Positions 52,542 through 63,971 of a stretch of 64,000 nucleotides of DNA are shown here, one piece after another; the stretch's first letter is position 1; each line of letters begins with the position of its first letter. Location of the stretch: NCBI GenBank assembly GCA_963580455.1, contig OY756957.1:2919001-2983000 (forward strand), read 5' to 3'. The translations under genes and the position numbers were made by a program. Source of the stretch: Euonymus europaeus. Its lineage: Eukaryota > Streptophyta > Magnoliopsida > Celastrales > Celastraceae. The notes beneath the pieces were generated by a model that saw only the letters and a list, made by a program, of their open reading frames with translations, searched no databases and was not told where the DNA came from.

Positions 52542-52654
52542 ACGGTCCTGGCCTTCTTTTGTGTATATTCTTGTACGAAATGCGTACTATCACATTCAAA
52601 GTAATGCCATGCGAGTGGCATTCTGGTATGTTAGAAAGACCTGTCTGTTCCATT

Positions 52655-53090
52655 TGTATGTTCTTTTCCATCCTCACTTCACAATGATATGCGGAGGAGG
52701 ATTTTCTGATGGCACTACCCAAGAGATTGATTATATATACTTCTTGCTTCTCTTTTTATCGCCATAGCAGCAATGATGATTGCCTTTGCTGCAAAGCTCT
52801 CCCTTGTGTTGGGTTGGGTTCGAGATGGGAATGGGTTCATATTCTAACTATATTGTTGGCTACATTCCAGTGGCATTATTTGCAATGCTGCAGCTTCCGA
52901 GCTGTAAAATCAAGCGTATGGACCCTGCATTTTTCACCATCAAAACCATCTGGTAGCAAAAGTTTGTACAATGAGAAAAGGTTTACAGATTTATTGCATG
53001 TATTCTTGAGTGTTCAATACAGGACATTTTTCATTCTAGTTTTTACGATGTACAGCAAGTGATTACACTATGAAAGTGAGCTTTCACTGA
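52655..53090 (+). pseudogene. Ankyrin-PGG gene remnant (3' end only)
   Basis: TTTCCATCCTCACTTCAC, CACTACCCAAGAGATTGAT and TTTATCGCCATAGCAGCAAT align with the PGG exon of the complete gene from about 45688 to its stop. They continue into the 3' UTR (GTGATTACAC, GTGAGCTTTCAC). The reading frame is broken by indels (GCACTACCCAAGAGATTGATTATAT, then a frame change). Exons 1-6 are absent. It is a decayed middle copy of the tandem ankyrin array. Confidence 0.85.
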
Positions 53091-53272
53091 TAAGTGATTA
53101 CACATATTATTTATATGAAAAAGTGTTGTTCACTTGTTTGTGATGGCATGCCATGGCCTTCTCTCTCGTCTTTATGATGAGAGATGCATGTGTTTGGTCA
53201 ATATGTCTGTTGTGCATCCTCGCACTTGCAGTCTAAATCTAAACTGGAGCAAAAATGATAATAAGAATTTAG

Positions 53273-53666
53273 TGATAATTGTGGGGGAATTTTTCCACCT
53301 GTCCTCAACAATCAAAGGAATTGTCCTCTATGGGCTTGTCTAGGTCCGCAACGGATTTATCGCAGCACATGACCGCCTCCATGCCTCGAACCCCTTACCT
53401 ATTAAAAGTGGGGTTGAAACACTACCACTAGACCTGTATAGGGCCCGCACGAATTTATCGCAGCACATAGCCGCCTTCATCCATGCCTCGAACCCCTTAC
53501 CTATTAAAGGTGGGGTTGAGACACTACCAAGTAAGGGGTTCGAGGCATGGAGATGACTATGTGGTGCGATAAAAGTGTGATTAAGGCCACGGACCCAAAG
53601 CATACAATTTCTTTGATTATTGGGCTTAAGGCCTTACAGGTGGAAAAATTCCTCCACAATAATCAT
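53273..53666. repeat. Foldback (long inverted repeat) element
   Basis: The left end GATAATTGTGGGGGAATTTT, then TCCACCTGT, pairs with the right end (reversed GATTATTGTGGAGGAATTTT, then TCCACCTGT). The inner part has TTTATCGCAGCACAT...CATGCCTCGAACCCCTTACC at 53357 and again at 53454, and its inverted form at 53540-53572. It is about 394 bp with no coding capacity. No target duplication was identified. Confidence 0.65.
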
Positions 53667-54476
53667 CTCTGAAATATTCCAAGAGCTTCAGTAGTTTGTA
53701 CTTTGTATTTTATTATTATATCACCGCACTCAAATCCCTGTGGAGATATTTTTTGTAAAATGAATGGGCCTCAGTCAGCTAAAGGCCCAATTATCCTTAA
53801 GTGCTTCTAACCCAATCCCAATGCCTTGATATATCTTGCCCAAGCCCACCTAAAAAGTCCAAAACTCCAGAGCCCATTTCTAAGACTTTGTGAAGCATTG
53901 TTTGCACTCTTCATTTTATCAAGCTCACCTTATTAATCATCAAAAACTCCTCATCTATCAACCCTCATTCTCTTCTTCTCCTTCTTCCCCGGACAGTGCG
54001 GCTTCCACATCCATGAGAGTTTCTTGCTATATTTGGATCGTCTTTAGCCCTTGCTTTTCGGTCTCTACAGGTCATAGTGGTTGATTGGGTTTCTGCGCAA
54101 ATGGCTGCTTAGTTGATTGTTTTAGTTGGGTTTGTAAAATTGTCATGTATATCTTCTTTTTTCCCCTATATCTCCTAGACTTGGTTTTGTCTTCTTTGGC
54201 TCTTCTCCTCATTGTGTGGTTGTTGTTGCTCTATTCCTCTGCCAAGTCTTCTTTTGGGCTCGCTTTGCCCCTGGTTGGGTTTCGCTTGGCTGCTCTTGGT
54301 ATCTTGTATAGGAATAATCATTCATACCATTGCAGGTCGTGAATCTTTGGGTAAACCTGTCAAATCAGCAATTGAGTGATTTTTCTGTATATATAGGATC
54401 GGGATCGGGTTCGGGTTCATCCTCTTCATGTGGAACATATGGCATTGGGGAATGGTTTACAAAAAATAGAAAAAAA
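53667..54476. other. Intergenic DNA, nothing recognised
   Basis: Short T-rich open frames (53890-54342) are hydrophobic by composition and have no recognised domain. GGGCCTCAGTCAGCTAAAGG at 53767 resembles 42334-42353, upstream of the complete ankyrin gene, and may be a leftover of the duplicated unit. Confidence 0.4.
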
Positions 54477-54710
54477 AAATTGGTGCACTTTTTTTGTTGA
54501 AAAAGAACCAGATGATCCTGGCATTGCATTCAAAATAACTCAGTAAGCTTAAAGCTCACTCATGGCAGACATAAGCTACCACACAAACCGCAAGGACCTC
54601 TAAAGAGGAACCTCACAAAGATAACTTCTTACAATAACAGTTCAAAGCACATGAAAATTACATTCAAAATCCAGCACATGAAAAAGCACTAGAAACAACA
54701 TTCAAGTTAA

Positions 54711-57700
54711 TTACTGAAGCAACACTTTATCCCTTTCAATAATAGTCATAATCTTTGAAGGAGCATGCACACCCCAGAATTGAGGACTTGACATAAACAT
54801 AGCTTCTCCAGCCAATCCATTCGCCACTTCATTACCATTACGCCGCACATGGGAAAAGATACAGCCATCAAAAAACTTGATATGACGCCTTATCTCCTTA
54901 ACTATAGCACTCCAAGCATTTAAAAGAACCTCTGCATTCCTTAATTCCTGAATAATCATCAAAGAATCACCTTCCAGAATAATATTTTTGAAACCCCTCC
55001 TACTTGCACAAACAACAGCTGCCAAAGCTCCTTCTGCCTCTGCCATAGTAGGGCTTAAAGTAATGGAACGCCCAAAACTATAAGCATCCAACAATTCCCC
55101 CGCAGAATTTCGGATCACAACTCCTAAGCCAGTCTTGTTTAATGGCTCCATAACCGCAACATCCCAATTTACTTTCACCCATCCTTCTTGAGGAGCCCTC
55201 CAGAGTCCCAATGGACCTACAATCCCAGCATCAAAGGAAGTAGTCCCAGCTACATGTGAAGTCAAGTCCATGGATACAGAATGTAAAGCAAGGAGAGCTA
55301 CCTGACTTGAATTCAAGAATTTATTTTCATGAATAAATGAGTTTCGACGATTCCAAACCATACGAAGCATCGAAGCAAGAATGACCAGATTGTGAGTCGA
55401 TAACCTCTCCATACCCGCCTTCCATAGAAAGAAAAAATCTGCATAGCCCGATGCCATTTTTTGAATAGAAGGGATACTATAGCCTATAACCTCCACTGTC
55501 GCCTCACAATTCCACAAAACATGAATACTTGATTCTTCGTCTTTCATACAAATTGGGCAGGTTGGATTTGACAATACTTTGCGCCTATACAAATTTTGAT
55601 ATGTAGGGAGAGCATTTTGAAGGGCACGCCAAATGAAAGATCTAGTAGACTCATGAGTTGGGAGTGACCAAACTGATCTCCATAAAGACATTTCATCACC
55701 TGCAGAAGAAGAGGAGGCAAAAGAATTACCAGAGATAGCAGAGGCCCTATGATAGCCACTACGTACTGAATAAATCCCATTCACAGTGCCATCCCAATAA
55801 ACCTCATCTGGACCATTTCTAGGATAGTATGGGATTCGAAAAATCTGATGAGCAACTTCCAGAGGAAAAATAGCCAGAATCAAGGCATGGTTCCACCACT
55901 CCACACTAGCATCAATCAAAGACCACACTCGATCATCCTCACAAAATCCAAACTGGGCACAATTCGCGGACCATGGAAGGATACTTCCCAACCAATTATC
56001 CTTCCAAATCCTTACCATAAGACCATCCCCAATTCGCCACCGTAAACCTGAAAGGAGCAATGGTTTCGCCGATAAGACGCTTTTCCACGCGAAAGATGAG
56101 GAAACCTTACTAGTCGCCTCAAACACAGAGGATTTGGGAAAGTACTTAAGTTTTAAAACCCGACTAACCAAAGAGCCAGGATTTTTTGAAATCCTCCACA
56201 CTTGCTTTGCCAACAGAGCTTTATTAAAAAATTGAAAACTCCGAAATCCCAATCCCCCCTCCACTTTAGCATGGCATAGTTTAACCCAAGAGACCCAAGC
56301 AATTTTTTGGGAACTAACACCTCCACCCCACCAAAACCTTCGCATTACTTGATCCATCTCCTTGCAAAGATTATCTGGAAGTTTAAAAACCTGCATCGCA
56401 TATGTAGGGATAGACTGCAAGACTGACTTAATTAAAACCTGTCTCCATGCAAAAGATAAGAATTTATTCTTCCAGTTGCTAACCTTCTGTTTCACTCTAT
56501 CAACCAGCTATTGGAAGGCTTTCTTTTTGGATCTACCCACCAAAGACGGCAGCCCTAAGTAAGCTTCATACGCTCGTATCTCTGACACCCCTATAAGGTC
56601 CCTCATGTTATGGCGCAGCATCACCGGGGTATGTTTACTGAAGAACAATGCAGTTTTTGCAACATTAATCTGCTGGCCTGATTGGGTCTCATATGCCTTT
56701 AGGATCCCATAAATACAAATCCAATCTTGCGTAGTAGCTCGGCAGAAAATCAAACTATCGTCAGCAAAGAATATATGTGACACCGATAACGCTCCCCTAC
56801 CGAAAGGAAAACCTCGAAAACCATCATTAGCAACAGCTTGGTTTAGATAATAACTCAACACTTCAATACACAAGACAAAAATCAACGGAGATAATGGATC
56901 ACCTTGACGCAATCCTCTAGAAGGAACAAGTTTCTCCCCTTGTACCCCATTTATCAATACTGCATATGTCACTGATGTAATACACGCCATAATCCATTTC
57001 CTCCAACGAGAACAAAACCCCATGTGGCTCAGCACCAAGTCCACAAATCCCCACTCCATTCTATCATATGCCTTGCTCATATCTAGTTTTATTGCCATAT
57101 AATTAGTTGAACCACGCTGCTTTGTACTCATACTATGCAATGCCTCATACGCCACCAGAATGTTATCAGTTATCAATCTCCCTTGTACAAACGCCGATTG
57201 ATTCTCCCCCACTAATTTCAGAAGCACCAACTTCAATCGATTTGCTAGCACCTTTGCAATAATCTTGTATATAACATTACAGAGACTAATTGGGCGAAAC
57301 TCTGAGACCCCAACTGGAATCGCCACCTTAGGAATTAGAGCAATATGAGTTAAGTTTACCTCCTCTGGTATGGAGCTAGACAGAAAGAAGTCCTGCACAC
57401 CCTTGAACACATCTTGGCCTATGGATTCCCAATGATGTTTGAAGAACCCTGAAGAAAAACCATCTGGGCCAGGAGCCTTAATATCTTCCATTTGATTGAC
57501 CACATTGCACACCTCTTCCATTGACACATCCCTAACAAGCATCGCATTCTGAATAGGTGAAACTACAGTAGGAAAACCCTGCAGAGAATCATCTGAAAGC
57601 ACGGGACACGACGATGTGTAAATAGTAGAAAAATAGTCATAAAAGGCTTTATGAATAGCACTCGGGTCGTCCCTTTTGATGCCCGCACCATCACAGATAG

Positions 57701-58830
57701 AATCAATATAATTCCTTTGTCGCCGCTGGTTGACATACGCATGAAAAAATCTAGAATTTTTGTCTCCTTCCTTCAACCAAGACAACTTTGATTGCTGGCG
57801 TAGAAGTGCCTCTTCTTCATCTCGGGCAGTCTCTAGCAGACTCCTTATGCTAGCCAAAACAACCTGGTTAGAAGCATCTTCCCTTTGAATTTGCATATTT
57901 AAATCAGATATAAGACCAGCCTCCTTTCTACGTTGAGTCGCTGTCTCTTTAGCCACCCATATTTGGATTGGCTTTTGGCATTTTTTAAGGCTAAAAGAAA
58001 CGTCATATAAGGCACTAGATGAGCCCCGTTGTGAATGATTCCAAACTGATTGAACAATCTCCTTGCATTGGGATTTTTTGCCCCAATTAGCAAAATACTT
58101 GAAAGGTGGTCTGGAAACAACTGATCTCTGCAGTGATTGTCCCCAAGCAACAATGGTCAGAATTTGAAGTACCATAACTCATGACTTCAAAAAGAGAAAC
58201 CATATTGATCCAATTTAAATTACCTAAAGCTCTATCCAGCCGTTCCTTCACAAAACTTCCGCCCCCTCTCCTCTTATTACTCCAAGTATAGCGTTGTCCT
58301 CTAAAGGCTAGGTCCAACAAACATGCTCCATTAACTGCATCAGTAAAACCACTAAGTTGTCCACCCGTCTTATCACGACCTCCCACCTTTTCAGAATTAT
58401 TCATAATTGCATTAAAATCACCTACACATAGCCATGGCATTGGAGACAAAGGCCGAATAGACTTTAGAAGCGCCCAACTTTCATCCCTTCTACTAACATC
58501 TGGATGCCCATAGAAACCTGTCAAAAGCCATGGGACCCCCGAATTATTATCACCAATAGAAGCTGAAATATGATGTTGAGAATAGTTGACAATAGAGACA
58601 TCAACATTGGACATCCAAAAAAGAGCCAACCCGCCACTCCTACCTTGAGGCTCCACTGCAAGAACACTATCAAAACCCAACTGACACTGAATCCTTTCCA
58701 CCTTATAATTTGGAATCTCAGTCTCCATAAGAAAACAAAGATTTGGCAACTTAGATCTCACCAATTGGTGAAGTTCCCGAATTGTGCGAGGGTTTCCAAG
58801 CCCCCGACAATTCCATGATAAGCATGTCAT
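54711..58830 (-). pseudogene. LINE-B ORF2: endonuclease, reverse transcriptase, RNase H
   Basis: It starts MTCLSWNCRGLGN at 58830. The endonuclease runs to about 58100 (METEIPNY, CVGDFNAIM, NSDHCCL). There a frameshift moves the frame to the one open from 58175. RT motifs include KAPGPDGFSSGFFKHHW, VSEFRPISLCNVIYKIIAK, AIKLDMSKAYDRMEW (motif A), RGLRQGDPLSPLIFVLC and FFADDSLIF (catalytic box). After KKKAFQ a single TAG (56508-56510) interrupts the frame, which continues in phase from VDRVKQKVSNW. Then come a zinc-binding RVT domain (CPICMKDEESSIHVLWNC) and RNase H (VNWDVAV, AEAEGAL, EGDSLMI). The stop is at 54711. The catalytic residues I can see are intact; the two lesions would block expression of full ORF2. 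Confidence 0.92.
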
Positions 58831-60155
58831 AATGCTCGGCGGGGCTGAGCATCAGCCTCCGCCTTATCTTGGTTCTCACCAATACAACTTTTCTTATTTG
58901 CCATCTCTGACACCTCCTCAATACTTGAACGTTTTTCTCCCAGACAAACCAAAGGTTGATTTATGTGATCATGGTCAACCATAGCCACGTCACGAGCTCG
59001 ACGCTTCCATTTTAATTTGCCATCGCCATCACTAAGAGGAGGAACCACCTTCCCTCCAATTGGAACAATCCCCTGCTCCACCCTCATATCAGTAGCAAAA
59101 TCAAAATTCATAGACTCAGTCGGCAGAGTCATTTGCTTCCCAAGTTCATTAAACTCATTTCCAATTATCAATGGAGTCGGAGATAGACCTTCAACCCCCA
59201 CAACAAAAAGACCATCTTCAGACCACCCTTTTTTAGAGCCAGAATTTTCCCCACAATCTTCATATGCCGGGTCCTTATTTTGTGCCTCCGAATCAAAACC
59301 ATCCTTCACAGCAACCTTCGGGGAAACAAAAGAACCCTCACTCGAACCAGAAGTTTGTTTCTCCTCTCGATACATAAACCCCCCTGGATGCCATTGTGAT
59401 TGCTGCCCCCTCCTCCGAAAAACAGGGTCGGCCCTAAGCCAACTCCCATACTGAGATAAAACTGAAGTTGAATGCAATCGCGATTGCTTTGGATTAGAGC
59501 AAATACCATTTGGATGAACAATTCGACCACAATTAAAACAAAACCTAGGGAGTCGCTCATACTGAAATGTCACCTGTACCTCCCTAGAAGGAAAGTTAAC
59601 TTTTTTTCCTCTGAGCAAAGGCTTCTCCAAAGGTAAATGCAGGCGAACACGTAGATATCGGCCCAGACATAGCCCGTCAGGATCTGCGTCTACCTCTGTC
59701 ACTTGGCCAATTGAAGCCCCAATCTTTTCTCCCAAAGATTTGGTCATACCAGCCAAAGGTAAATTATGAAATTGAACCCAAAATAATTCAGAATCAAACT
59801 TCACTTCCTTTATCGGCGTCTCAATCTCCATCTCCTTCAAAATAAGTAAGCTACGATCAAACAACCATGGCCTCCCTTCCATTACGCGTTCTTTATCCCT
59901 TGCTGTTTGAAATATTATTGCAAAAATATTCTGCCGCATCTCATGGAACTTGGGTGCAGCGGAAAGTTTCCAGATATTTGACAAAGTACGAGTAACAACT
60001 TCCATAGACATAGTTCTGTCCATGATGATCCTCCCAAAAACCCCCAGTGAAACCGCTTCTTGTGAAAATGGAAAATCTGCTTGATCCACATTGAGCCCCT
60101 CATTTTCGTCTTCCGTCACTGTTAGTTTAGCCCAAATAGCATCCAAATCCTCCAT
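58827..60155 (-). CDS. LINE-B ORF1: gag-like RNA-binding protein (DUF4283, zinc knuckle)
   Basis: An intact open frame of 442 residues starting MEDLDAIWAKLTVTED. A DUF4283-type domain covers about residues 30-170 (NIFAIIFQTARDKERVMEGR, PWLFDRSLLILKEM). A CX2CX4HX4C zinc knuckle follows (CFNCGRIVHPNGIC, about residues 217-230). The rest is a polar, basic C-terminal region. Such proteins coat LINE RNA and enter the reverse-transcribing particle. Its TGA stop overlaps the ORF2 start in ATGA (58827-58830), pointing to termination-reinitiation for ORF2. Confidence 0.9.
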   Translation of the reverse strand: MEDLDAIWAKLTVTEDENEGLNVDQADFPFSQEAVSLGVFGRIIMDRTMSMEVVTRTLSNIWKLSAAPKFHEMRQNIFAIIFQTARDKERVMEGRPWLFDRSLLILKEMEIETPIKEVKFDSELFWVQFHNLPLAGMTKSLGEKIGASIGQVTEVDADPDGLCLGRYLRVRLHLPLEKPLLRGKKVNFPSREVQVTFQYERLPRFCFNCGRIVHPNGICSNPKQSRLHSTSVLSQYGSWLRADPVFRRRGQQSQWHPGGFMYREEKQTSGSSEGSFVSPKVAVKDGFDSEAQNKDPAYEDCGENSGSKKGWSEDGLFVVGVEGLSPTPLIIGNEFNELGKQMTLPTESMNFDFATDMRVEQGIVPIGGKVVPPLSDGDGKLKWKRRARDVAMVDHDHINQPLVCLGEKRSSIEEVSEMANKKSCIGENQDKAEADAQPRRAL

Positions 60156-60329
60156 AGCTTACAGCTGTCGATTCCAACAAGATACCACCAAAACTCCTAT
60201 CACCCTCACAAGGACCAAACTCCACCGCCCCTCCTGGTCAAACCAAGAAAAGCGACTTTCCTTTTTCTTCTTGAAACCCTAGGGCCACGAGAGAGAAAAA
60301 GACTTCTGATTCTCTAAATTGGTGCACTT

Positions 60330-62056
60330 ATATGAACATGTTATATTTTTTAAAGAAAAATCGAGATAAGACATTTTAAATTGTTCCAATAAATTCATAA
60401 AATTTAAATCAATATTTCAAAAAAGACGAACCTTAAACAAACTTTTTAAATTGATCATAATAATCTTTAATTGACCATAATAACCTTAATTAGGTCATTT
60501 AATGATATAAATCCAATTAATTAAGTTATTTTTTCTTAAATCAAAAACAAGATTCGTTATATTGACGCGATTGACTTCGCGCACTTCATGTGGACTAATT
60601 TATTTATCGATTTGCTTCCTTCCACCATTATTCCTCACGAAATTGAATTTCTTATTTGATTCATGCATATATTTTGAGTTTATAAGCTGATTTTAATGGA
60701 GATAATCAACATAACATCAACCGTTTCAAACCAAATATAATATCAGCATATTCTGTTTGAAAAAATGATTCACGAGAATTTTATTTAGAAATGTCACGAC
60801 AAAGAATGTTGAAACACAAAAAAAAAACGATTTAATATTAACAGATACAAAACAAATATAATATCAGTAGATGCTATTTGAAGAATGAATCACGAGAATT
60901 TCATTTAGAAATGCTATCATAATGAAACTTAAAACACAAGAATTTCATTTAAACAAATTTAATATCATCACATTCAAAACATCCAACAAATCAAAACAGA
61001 AATAATATCAGTAGATTCAGTTTTTTTTATTTATCTCTCTAGATCAACAACTCCGCTTTTAAATTCGTCTTCAGCACACATAGATTCATTCAAACAATAA
61101 GGATTTAGACCCACTTCTATCAATAGTATAGATAAATAATTTTTGTTGGTGGAAGATGATTGATGAAAAAGAGATCGGCCGAGGAAGAATAAATATGATT
61201 AAGAGGAAAGAGGAAAGAGAATGATGTAAAAGAAATAGACATGGGGCATGTAGAAAGATCAACGAAGAAGATTGACTGATAAGAAAAAAGGAGTACGAAC
61301 AAGAATGAGGAAAAAAATATTGACGCAATCATTTTGTATATAGATAAGATTATTTTGATTTTTTTTCCTTATTTTGAATTGTTATTTTTAAAACAAATCT
61401 ATTTTATTTTTATTTTTGTGTAAATTATTTAATAGGGGTTTTTTAAGAGTAAAATATATTCTCTCCGTCTCATTTTAATTGTACTTTATTCTTTTTTGAG
61501 ATGTCCCAAAATGCACTTTCATTTTAATTAATGAAAGCTATTTTTTTTTATTTTTTTCTTATTTATCATTAATTTGAAAAATTCAATAACTTGCACATTG
61601 ATTATAGTGTCAAAATATTTATTATTATAAATAGGATATAAACATCAAATTGAAATGAAGTTAAATATTTTATTAAATTGTGTAAAAAGGCGAGGTGGAC
61701 AATTAAATTGAGAGTCGAGGCACTACTTTTTAAAAAATGGGGTGCTCCTCGCATATGTGGAAGTTACCAATTGCTCCAACGAACCCGAACTTTCAAGTTT
61801 CGACTACCCTTTTTCTTCTCTCCCCCGTAGCCATACTGTTGATTTCTACGCTAGCAACTGAACCTACTTCCTTTTAAGAATCATGAAGACTTCTCTGCAG
61901 AAGCCATTGCAATTTTGGTGCCTGCAGTCATGGCAGTATTGTGGAGAGGAGTGTGGGCTGAATCATATTTGACTTTCACAGAAGGATTTATGTTACCTGG
62001 CCGCCGCCGCCACAGTGGACTTCCGGCAGTGGCTGCTGCTGCAACTGCACCGGAAA
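60330..62056. other. AT-rich intergenic DNA, no gene supported
   Basis: Short direct repeats AACAAATATAATATCAG(C/T)A occur near 60734 and 60850. CTCTCCGTCTCATTTTAATT at 61461 resembles a Stowaway-type end, but no partner end was found. Frames at 61086-61332 (minus) are low-complexity. No gene is recognised. Confidence 0.4.
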
Positions 62057-62790
62057 GTATTGCTGGCTAGCTCATCTACCGCATTCAGGTTCTGCTTGCT
62101 ACTAGGGATTTTAATTTTACATTGTATTTGTATTCGGTTGAGGTGGTTGAAATTGGATTCAAACGAAAGAGAAAACTCACAAAGAATTAAACCTATTAGG
62201 AATACTACATCTCAACTCTCTGACACTTTTCAAACATTTCTAATGCTGAAGTTACTATCTTCACTTTGATGTAAAGTGTGAAGGTAGATTGAGCTTGTCT
62301 ACGTAAATATTCTAAAGGAGAAGTACAGACATTGTTTTATGTGGCTGGCGATGCTTCATTGGAGGAAGAAAAAAAGGGGAGTTAGAGTAAAGTTAAATAA
62401 AATAATCTGCTTCTTCCCACTTTGCTCTTTTTGAGTCCATAATGGAATATCAAATGAAGCAGAGCAAGTTAGTACTAGTCACATGATGCACACGTTATCT
62501 TATTGTGTGAAACATTGGATGTAAGGGATAATTTTAATTAACTGAGTAATAGTCGACCTTTTATACTGTTTAAGCATTCAAACTCCTGAAAGCATCGTCT
62601 TTTTTAAACATGTCTTCTCCTTTAGAATATTTTGACACTGGCCATCCCAAGTTATTCATTATACTTTACCCGTAAGGGAAGTTAGCATTTTCCGTCTAAA
62701 TAAGCATTAAAAGGGTTTGAAATCTGTCACACGCTTGAGACATCATACTACTAGCTTGTATTCTTATAGAGTTATTTCACTTGTAATTCA
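62057..62790 (+). promoter_or_regulatory. 5' flank of the second ankyrin-PGG gene
   Basis: It aligns with 42373-43178, with small indels and substitutions. It marks the left limit of the visible duplicated unit and likely contains a duplicated promoter. Confidence 0.6.
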
Positions 62791-63971
62791 ATGGCAACCA
62801 CCTCAACCGAAAGCAAAGACCATGTAAAACCAGCCCCCTTAGATCTTGATCCCTTGGTGCATGTAAAAAGTGACAATGCGCCAGATGAGCAGCAAAAACT
62901 TTTAGTCCATACTTCTGAAGCACATGCAGAGGAGGCAGAAAAAGGCTCTGCAACTACATTTACAGCAGCAGCAACAGCAGTAACAGCCAATGCAACGGAG
63001 CCCGTGTGGCAGCCGCCCTGTGATGTGAATCCTGCTAACAGATTATGTAAGTTAAAAGCTACATATTAGCCATTCTCGATTCCCAATGGTGTTCTCTATC
63101 TACTACCATACCTGCTTAATTTAATTACTTATGTGCCGAAATTTAACTTCGGAATGCAATTCAAACTTCAAAGTATAGCTTGCTGGTGTTCATGTATTTG
63201 ACTGACAAAGGAGTAACCACTTTTTTCTATTCTGTTTGAAGCGATGGGGTTGAACTCCAATTATTATCGACCCTTGTTCCTTGCCTCTCTTAAAGGAGAC
63301 TGGGATAGTGCTAGACAGTTTTTTGAGCGTGATCCAGGGGCATTGACTGCAAAGATTTCCGTATTGTCAATGACAGCCTTGCATGTTGCCGTTTGTAATG
63401 GGCAAGCAGAATTTGTTGAGAAGCTGCTGGAACTCATGCCTTCTGAGGCCTTGGAAATACATGACTGTGGGTGCTACACTTCCCTCCATTATGCTGCCAT
63501 GAGTGGAAACGTCAGGATTGCCAAGGCATTGGTGAGAAAAAACCCAGCTTTACCACAAGTTACAGACGTCGAAGGCCGTACTCCTCTCCAGACTGCTACT
63601 TTTGTTGCTGCCGAACACAAAGAGCTATTGTGGTTTCTTGCTAAGGTAACCACAGACGCAGCTCCTAGCCGTCCCTTCACAGGTCGATGGGCTGGTCAGC
63701 TCGTTTGCTTCTTAACTCACGCAGGATCTCATGGTAATCTGGGAAAACCACGTACTTACTGGATAACTAACTAGCATTTCTGTGTCTTCTCATTTTTTTT
63801 AAGCCATTAATTATTCGACAGATATATCCCTATACCTCCTCCAGCACTACCCTAACTTGACCACTGCCAAAGATTCAAAGGATTATACTTTACTCCAGAT
63901 GCTGGCATTGGAGCCTTCCCACTTCCTAAGCGGAAGTAGGCTCAGCTTCTGGGAGAGATGGATATACCAAA
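62791..63971 (+). CDS. Ankyrin repeat / PGG-domain protein, second copy, 3' part outside window
   Basis: Exons 62791-63046, 63242-63733 and 63822-63971 are visible, with the same exon lengths and phases (256, 492 and 150 bases) as the complete copy at 43179. The gene continues beyond the right edge, so the remaining ankyrin and PGG exons are not seen. Exon 2 differs from the other copy at five residues of about 163 (for example E to Q in DSARQFF). Exon 1 differs at about ten of 85, mostly in residues 24-40. No stop or frameshift is seen, so it is probably functional. Function as for the first copy; promoter DNA was duplicated with it. Confidence 0.9.

Larger units (their letters stand above)
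54491..60315 (-). mobile_element. LINE-B: apparently full-length L1-type retrotransposon
   Basis: AAATTGGTGCACTT occurs at 54477-54490 and 60316-60329, a perfect 14-bp target duplication. The element lies on the minus strand. It has a 5' UTR (60156-60315), ORF1 (58827-60155), ORF2 (54711-58830) with endonuclease, RT and RNase H, and a short A tail (T run at 54489-54495 on the plus strand). It belongs to a different subfamily from LINE-A (endonuclease start MTCLSWNCRGLGNP versus MSGLISWNVRGAGG). It has one frameshift and one in-frame stop, so it is a young but inactive copy as read. Confidence 0.95.

Noticed and set aside
53890..54342. Hydrophobic open frames
   Set aside because: Composition effect of T-rich DNA; no start context, domain or conservation clue.
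61086..61332. Minus-strand Phe/Ser-rich frames
   Set aside because: Low-complexity translation of purine-rich DNA (GAGGAAAGAGGAAAGAGAAT).
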